A stretch of 10,079 nt of DNA from Candidatus Krumholzibacteriia bacterium. Its GTDB lineage: Bacteria > Krumholzibacteriota > Krumholzibacteriia > LZORAL124-64-63. Of the stretch, positions 6,383 to 10,079 are shown piece by piece. Below the pieces are notes generated by a model that was given only the letters and a program-made list of their open reading frames with translations, ran no database searches and had not been told where the DNA came from. Both the position numbers and the translations under genes were made by a program. The stretch is taken from positions 1 to 10,079 of the forward strand of contig DAOWLV010000075.1 in NCBI GenBank assembly GCA_030643455.1, given 5' to 3'. Each line of letters begins with the position of its first letter. Position 1 is the stretch's first letter.

Positions 6383-7345
6383 TCAAAGGACCCGGGCATC
6401 CGGAGCCTTGAAGCAACGGGTATCCCGCCAGATGGCACCCGGGAAACGTGCTTCGATCTCTTCGCGGCGTTTTTTTGGTATGCAAAGTACGTTGTTGTAT
6501 TGCTGGCGGGCATCAAATGGTGGAAACACCACGCCCTCTTTCAGGGCACGCAGCTGGGCGGATTTTGGCAGGCCCGCCATTCCGTACAAGACGTAGTCTG
6601 ACAGGAACTCCTCGAGTCCATGTCCGGATTTTTCCGCCGTCTCATGATGATATTCAAGAATGATGATCGGCAACCGCGTTCTGATGGTCTCCTTCAGCCC
6701 GTTGAGAACTTCCCATTCGTGGCCCTCGACATCGATTTTAATGAAGTCGACGTCGCCTACGGCATGGTCGCGAAGAAAGTTGTCGCCCGCCTCCAGGGAT
6801 ATTTCGAAGGCGCCTTCCGATGGCTCATCCGGGATCCTGGCCATTCCCAGGTTGTTTTCATCAATCGATTCCAACAAAGCTGTCCCGGGGTCCGTGGACA
6901 GGCCGATCTGGAACAACTCGATGTTTTCATGCGTCTTTCCATTGCGGGAAAGGTATTTGAAAGCGACTGGATTCGGTTCGAAGCAAAGAACTCTTTCAAA
7001 ACAATTCGCCAGCCACATCGCGTGATTTCCGATGTTGCTTCCGACATCGAGCATGGTGCCGTTTTTTCTGCCGGTGAACAGATGCCTCAAAAAAGCGATG
7101 ACGTTGCGGTCAAAACAGAGGTAAAGGAACAGGTCCCTGCCTACCACGTCGTCGGAATCGATCAATATGTTTCCGCGGTGGGTTTCGAGAACGATATCCC
7201 CGGCAATGCCGGTATTTCCACTCGTCAGGCTGGTTACGATCTTCTTGTAGATGACCGTCGGAATCAACCCTGCCAGGTAGATTCTGCGCACCAACTTGAC
7301 CATACCGGGAATGGGGCGTTCTGATTGCAGGATCGTTCCGAACAT
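6383..7345 (-). CDS. FkbM-family SAM-dependent methyltransferase
   Basis: Predicted methyltransferase of 320 residues, of the family that O-methylates sugars and other hydroxyls in polysaccharides, glycolipids or secondary metabolites. SAM-site motif I is MLDVGSNIGNHAMWLA (98-113); CFEPNPVAFKYL (121-132) holds the acidic residue expected to bind the SAM ribose. The FkbM hallmark DFIKIDVEGHEWEVLNGL (200-217) follows, then IIILEYHHE (227-235). About 90 residues precede the SAM core and about 80 follow it. The start at 7345 is supported by AAGGAG 5 nt upstream on its strand. Sampled GC is about 47% (two 60-nt rows) against 70-75% in the amidohydrolase gene, so acquisition by transfer is plausible. 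No glycosyltransferase or polysaccharide genes are visible nearby, so the acceptor cannot be named. Its promoter is not evident and would have to lie in or near the upstream terminator. Confidence 0.88.
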   Translation of the reverse strand: MFGTILQSERPIPGMVKLVRRIYLAGLIPTVIYKKIVTSLTSGNTGIAGDIVLETHRGNILIDSDDVVGRDLFLYLCFDRNVIAFLRHLFTGRKNGTMLDVGSNIGNHAMWLANCFERVLCFEPNPVAFKYLSRNGKTHENIELFQIGLSTDPGTALLESIDENNLGMARIPDEPSEGAFEISLEAGDNFLRDHAVGDVDFIKIDVEGHEWEVLNGLKETIRTRLPIIILEYHHETAEKSGHGLEEFLSDYVLYGMAGLPKSAQLRALKEGVVFPPFDARQQYNNVLCIPKKRREEIEARFPGAIWRDTRCFKAPDARVL

Positions 7346-7370
7346 CTGCTCTCCTTGTTTTTGGTTCCGG

Positions 7371-7400
7371 AAAAAGTGGCATTCCGGGATCGAGAATGCC
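7371..7400 (-). terminator. intrinsic terminator after the amidohydrolase-msrC operon
   Basis: Read on the minus strand: GGCATTC, a 9-nt loop, GAATGCC, then AC and TTTTT. The stem arms are 7378-7384 and 7394-7400, and the T-tract corresponds to 7371-7375. It begins 16 nt after the msrC stop and separates that operon from the methyltransferase, although read-through could still feed the latter. Confidence 0.78.
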
Positions 7401-7416
7401 AGGGAGAAACCGGGGC

Positions 7417-7890
7417 CTAGATCCCCATCACCAAGGCCACGATCTTTTCCAACCCGGCCCGGTCCACCTCGCTGAAGGCATCCGGCTGGTCGGAATCCAC
7501 ATCCAGCACAGCCACCACGTTGCCCGCCGGTTCGCGCACCGGAACCACGATTTCACTCTTTGACCGTTCATCGCAGGCCACGTGTCCTTCATAAGCGTGC
7601 ACGTCCGGCACGATGATCGATTCCCGATCCTTCACGCAGGCCCAGCAAACCCCTTCGGGTCCGGGCAGCACGGCGCAGGCCAGCGGTCCCTGGTAGGGGC
7701 CGACATATAATTTTCCCGCGATCAAGCGGTAAAACCCCGTCCAGAAGAAATGCGGCATCTTGTGGTGCAACAGCGCGCTGATGGTGGCCATGCGGGCGGT
7801 GGGATCATCGTTTTCGGCGAAGAGTTCGGCCAACTGGTCGTAGATGCGTTCGTAGCGGGCGGCCAGTTGTGTTGGCGAAGTGGATGTCAT
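7417..7890 (-). CDS. msrC: free methionine-(R)-sulfoxide reductase (GAF-domain fRMsr)
   Basis: Cytosolic enzyme of 157 residues that reduces free L-methionine-(R)-sulfoxide to methionine, with thioredoxin-type recycling in known members. The start at 7890 is chosen because AAAGGAA lies about 9 nt upstream and the N-terminus (ending in RYERIYDQLAELF) matches the usual length; a longer frame to 8085 would overlap the upstream gene. A single GAF domain fills the protein. Family motifs: FFWTGFYR (48-55), GPYQGPLACAV (64-74), GVCWAC (80-85), DVHAYEGHVACD (96-107), SEIVVPV (112-118) and VLDVDSD (128-134). C72, C82 and C106 correspond to the three redox cysteines of E. coli MsrC (C84, C94, C118). 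The Gly after the middle Cys in the usual GVCG is Trp here, and C85 is extra. It starts 19 nt after the amidohydrolase stop and is probably co-transcribed with it. Confidence 0.9.
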   Translation of the reverse strand: MTSTSPTQLAARYERIYDQLAELFAENDDPTARMATISALLHHKMPHFFWTGFYRLIAGKLYVGPYQGPLACAVLPGPEGVCWACVKDRESIIVPDVHAYEGHVACDERSKSEIVVPVREPAGNVVAVLDVDSDQPDAFSEVDRAGLEKIVALVMGI

Positions 7891-7909
7891 GGGGCCGATT
7901 CCTTTCTGA

Positions 7910-9283
7910 TCACAGATGGCGCGGCAGGAATTCCCCGCCGGGCTGGTCGCCGGTGAGCTTGCCGCCGGCGACGACCTGGCGGCCTCGCAGCCAGACGTCG
8001 CGAACACGGCCGGTGACCGGCAGGCCGGCCCACAGGGAGCCGGCGCGGTCGCTGGAGCCGAGGGGATCCCACCGGTACTCGGCAAGCGGATCGAACAGGA
8101 CGATGTCGGCGTCGAAACCAGGTGCCATCTGTCCCTTTCGGCTGGCCAGTCCCATCAGTTCCGCGGGACGATGACAGCAGGTCTCGATCCAGCGGGCAGG
8201 ATCCATTTTACCAGTAACCACGGCCAGGGAGTGGCTGACGACCATTCGTTCGGCGACCCCACCGCAACCGTTGGGAACGCGGGGGAAGCCGCCGCCAGCG
8301 GCAGCGGACTTCACGGTGAGGGGAAATTCGCAGTGGTCGGTGGAAAGCAGATCGAGGTGACCGGCTACCAGGCCCGACAACAGTTCGTCGCCGTTGCCCT
8401 CGGTCCGCAGGGGAGGAGAGCAGATCGCCGCCAGTGCGGCCTCGTGACCGGATTCATAGAGACCGGCGTCCGCAAACAGATGATGCAAGCAGACTTCACC
8501 GAACAATTTACCATCCCGGCCCTGGGTATTCCGGGTCTTTTTCAACAATTCCAGGGACTGGCCCAGACTCATGTGGACGATGGTCAGGGGGCACCCCGTC
8601 ACGGTCGCCAGATCCAGGATCTCGGCCACGGCCTTTACCTCGGATTCATCCGGATGGGCCAGAGGGTGCCAGCACGGGGCCGTTCGACCGGTATCCAGCA
8701 GAACCCTTTCGGCCGCGGCGTTCATCTCACCGTCTTCGGCGTGCACCAGCAGCATGGCACCCGCCTGGTGTACTGCCTCCATCAGGCGTTTCATCTCGAC
8801 CAGCGAAAGCATCAGGCGGCCCTTGTAGGCCAGGAATCCCTTGAAGGTGGGCAGGCCCTGCTCGACCAGGGCAGGGATTTCCGCCAGGCGGTCGCCGGAC
8901 ACATCGGTCACCGTGACGTGCAAACCGTAGTCGCACAGGATGACACCGTCAGCCATGCCGCGCCATTTGGACACGGCCTCGGGCAGGGGCTCGCCTACGG
9001 TGGGATTGGCGAAATCGATGATCGTGGTGGTTCCGCCCAGGAGCGCGGCGGCGGAACTTTCCTGCCACCCGAGACTGCTGACTCCGCTTCCCAGGGGCAT
9101 TCCGAAGTGGGTGTGGGCATCCACCGCCCCGGGCAGGACCCACAGACCGGTCGCATCGATGATGGGCCCGGCGCCGGTAGCCTGGCCCGGCTCGGTGACC
9201 GCGGTGATCGTGGACTCTTCCACGATGACGTCTGCCGGTCTGGGCCCGTCCGCGGTGATGGTGGTGCCGCCTTTGATAATCAT
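7910..9283 (-). CDS. dihydropyrimidinase/hydantoinase-type cyclic amidohydrolase
   Basis: Amidohydrolase-superfamily enzyme of 457 residues, full family length, expected to open a cyclic amide ring (hydantoin, dihydropyrimidine or similar) in the cytosol. The binuclear metal ligands are visible: H57 and H59 in DAHTHF, the Lys expected to be carboxylated in TFKGF (K148), H181 in VHAED, H237 in IVHMS, and D316 in STDHCEF. GGTTTIIDFANP (83-94) and PNGCGGVAERM are also typical. The C-terminal beta part closes with GRQVVAGGKL. Allantoinase and dihydroorotase are alternatives; TDHCEF and the overall layout favour the hydantoinase/dihydropyrimidinase branch. The start at 9283 fits the MIIKGG opening strand, but the only ribosome-binding candidate (AAAAAGG) is about 13 nt away, so initiation may be weak. 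No permease, carbamoylase or dihydropyrimidine dehydrogenase gene is in view to fix the substrate. Confidence 0.88.
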   Translation of the reverse strand: MIIKGGTTITADGPRPADVIVEESTITAVTEPGQATGAGPIIDATGLWVLPGAVDAHTHFGMPLGSGVSSLGWQESSAAALLGGTTTIIDFANPTVGEPLPEAVSKWRGMADGVILCDYGLHVTVTDVSGDRLAEIPALVEQGLPTFKGFLAYKGRLMLSLVEMKRLMEAVHQAGAMLLVHAEDGEMNAAAERVLLDTGRTAPCWHPLAHPDESEVKAVAEILDLATVTGCPLTIVHMSLGQSLELLKKTRNTQGRDGKLFGEVCLHHLFADAGLYESGHEAALAAICSPPLRTEGNGDELLSGLVAGHLDLLSTDHCEFPLTVKSAAAGGGFPRVPNGCGGVAERMVVSHSLAVVTGKMDPARWIETCCHRPAELMGLASRKGQMAPGFDADIVLFDPLAEYRWDPLGSSDRAGSLWAGLPVTGRVRDVWLRGRQVVAGGKLTGDQPGGEFLPRHL

Positions 9284-9375
9284 GATCTAAATGAATACCT
9301 TTTTCCCCGGGGAATCACCACCTAATTCACGCTCCAGGCCACCTGTCACAGCAACGGGATTGGCTTTCATGAGGG

Positions 9376-9404
9376 TGGACCGCACTACCGCCAAGGTCTA
9401 TAAT
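9376..9404 (+). promoter_or_regulatory. sigma70-type promoter candidate for the carboxylase gene
   Basis: A perfect TATAAT (9399-9404) lies 17 nt after TGGACC (9376-9381), a 4-of-6 match to the -35 consensus. Transcription would start near 9411, giving a leader of about 78 nt before ATG 9489. Just before the ribosome binding site the leader can form a small hairpin (GGGGT 9455-9459 with ACCCC 9470-9474). The site lies in the 205-nt gap between divergent genes. No clear promoter was found for the minus-strand gene. Confidence 0.55.
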
Positions 9405-9488
9405 CCTCTGCGACATATCTGGACCCATTCGTCGCGGCCGGCAACCCGGTCGGTGGGGTGGTGTTTTGTACCCCTGTAAGGAGCCGGG

Positions 9489-10079
9489 ATGAAACGGATC
9501 AAGAGCCGAATCAACACGCAGGACGCCACCTTCAAGGAAAACGACAAGCTGAATCGGGAGCGGGCCGCTGATCTGGCCGCCCTGCTAGGGAAAATCAGTT
9601 TCGGTGGCAGCGAAAAAGCCCGCGAACGCCACCTGTCCCGGGGAAAACTGATGGTGCGGGATCGCATCGAGGCCGTCCTGGACCAGGGTTCTCCTTTCCT
9701 CGAACTGTCGCCCCTGGCCGCCCACGGGGTCTACCCGAGTGAGATTCCCGCCGCGGGATTGATCACGGGGATCGGTCAGGTCCACGGCCGCCAGGTGATG
9801 ATCGTGGCCAACGACGCCTCGGTCAAAGGGGGCACCTATTTCCCGATCACGGTCAAAAAACATCTCAGGGCCCAGGAGATCGCCAAAGAGAACCGGCTGC
9901 CCTGCATTTACCTGGTCGATTCGGGCGGAGCGTTTCTGCCCATGCAGGACGAGGTCTTTCCCGATCGCGATCACTTCGGGCGCATCTTCTACAACCAGGC
10001 AACCTTGAGCGCGATGGACATCCCGCAGATCAGCGCCGTGCTGGGCTCCTGCACCGCCGGCGGGGCGTACGTTCCGGCC
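9489..10079 (+). CDS. mccB: 3-methylcrotonyl-CoA carboxylase beta (carboxyltransferase) subunit, 3' end outside window
   Basis: The first 197 codons of the biotin-dependent acyl-CoA carboxylase carboxyltransferase subunit, which transfers CO2 from carboxybiotin to 3-methylcrotonyl-CoA in leucine degradation. ATG 9489 has AAGGAG (9478-9483) 5 nt upstream. Recognisable blocks in order: ARERHLSRGKL, FLELSPLAAHGVY, IVANDASVKGGTYFPITVKK, RAQEIAKENRLPCIYLVDSGG, VFPDRDHFGRIFYNQA and GSCTAGGAYVP, the start of an oxyanion-forming Gly-rich region. VFPDRDHFGRIFYNQ and the GGTYFP block point to methylcrotonyl-CoA rather than propionyl- or acetyl-CoA carboxylases; geranyl-CoA carboxylase is the nearest alternative. 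The biotin-carrying alpha subunit and acyl-CoA dehydrogenase or hydratase genes are expected downstream but are not visible. The reading frame is intact to the window edge. Confidence 0.93.
   Translation, partial: MKRIKSRINTQDATFKENDKLNRERAADLAALLGKISFGGSEKARERHLSRGKLMVRDRIEAVLDQGSPFLELSPLAAHGVYPSEIPAAGLITGIGQVHGRQVMIVANDASVKGGTYFPITVKKHLRAQEIAKENRLPCIYLVDSGGAFLPMQDEVFPDRDHFGRIFYNQATLSAMDIPQISAVLGSCTAGGAYVPA

Noticed and set aside
6620..7324. Plus-strand open frame opposite the FkbM gene
   Set aside because: The sense strand shows canonical SAM-binding and FkbM motifs; no motif is visible in this frame.
7891..8085. N-terminal extension of msrC to 8085
   Set aside because: It would overlap the amidohydrolase coding region and adds low-complexity Ala/Pro/Ser sequence. 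The start at 7890 has a good ribosome binding site and the usual family length.
7916..9325. Plus-strand open frame of 469 codons opposite the amidohydrolase
   Set aside because: The minus strand has all the metal-binding motifs; this frame is a by-product of high GC at third positions and resembles no family.

Overview
The window looks like a piece of a GC-rich, Gram-negative-type bacterial chromosome. All complete genes have clear ribosome binding sites, and the centre is filled with secreted lipoproteins that carry Ser at +2 after the lipid Cys, which fits outer-membrane lipoproteins. The tether style (Cys followed by an Asp/Glu run and then Pro-Val) recalls environmental FCB-type or deltaproteobacterial-like lineages. 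That is an impression; the window contains no taxonomic marker. There are no tRNA or rRNA genes, CRISPR arrays or recognisable insertion sequences, and no gene-free stretch over 300 bases.

Layout. (1) Positions 2-1711, plus strand: the main part of a class V aminotransferase (cysteine desulfurase/selenocysteine lyase-like PLP enzyme) whose 5' end lies outside the window. (2) Positions 1743-6287, plus strand: five consecutive paralogous lipoproteins plus one gene relic. They share one domain of about 175 residues, which I infer to be NTF2/SnoaL-like. The fourth lipoprotein holds two such domains separated by a PKD-like domain. The fifth appears to be an internally deleted relative of the fourth. 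The relic between them is the 3' tail of a copy of the third. The array closes at a strong intrinsic terminator (6317-6348). (3) Positions 6383-9283, minus strand: a hydantoinase/dihydropyrimidinase-type amidohydrolase followed 19 nt later by free methionine-(R)-sulfoxide reductase (msrC), ending at an intrinsic terminator (7371-7400). Beyond it lies a lower-GC FkbM-family methyltransferase. (4) Positions 9489-10079, plus strand: the 5' part of the beta subunit of 3-methylcrotonyl-CoA carboxylase, divergent from the amidohydrolase, with a sigma70-type promoter candidate in the gap.

The metabolic genes are recognisable families: PLP enzyme, cyclic-amide hydrolase, oxidised methionine repair and leucine catabolism. 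The unusual part is the lipoprotein array. It records repeated duplication, domain fusion, internal deletion and gene decay within about 4.5 kb, and its function is unknown. The two end genes are incomplete only because the window cuts them.
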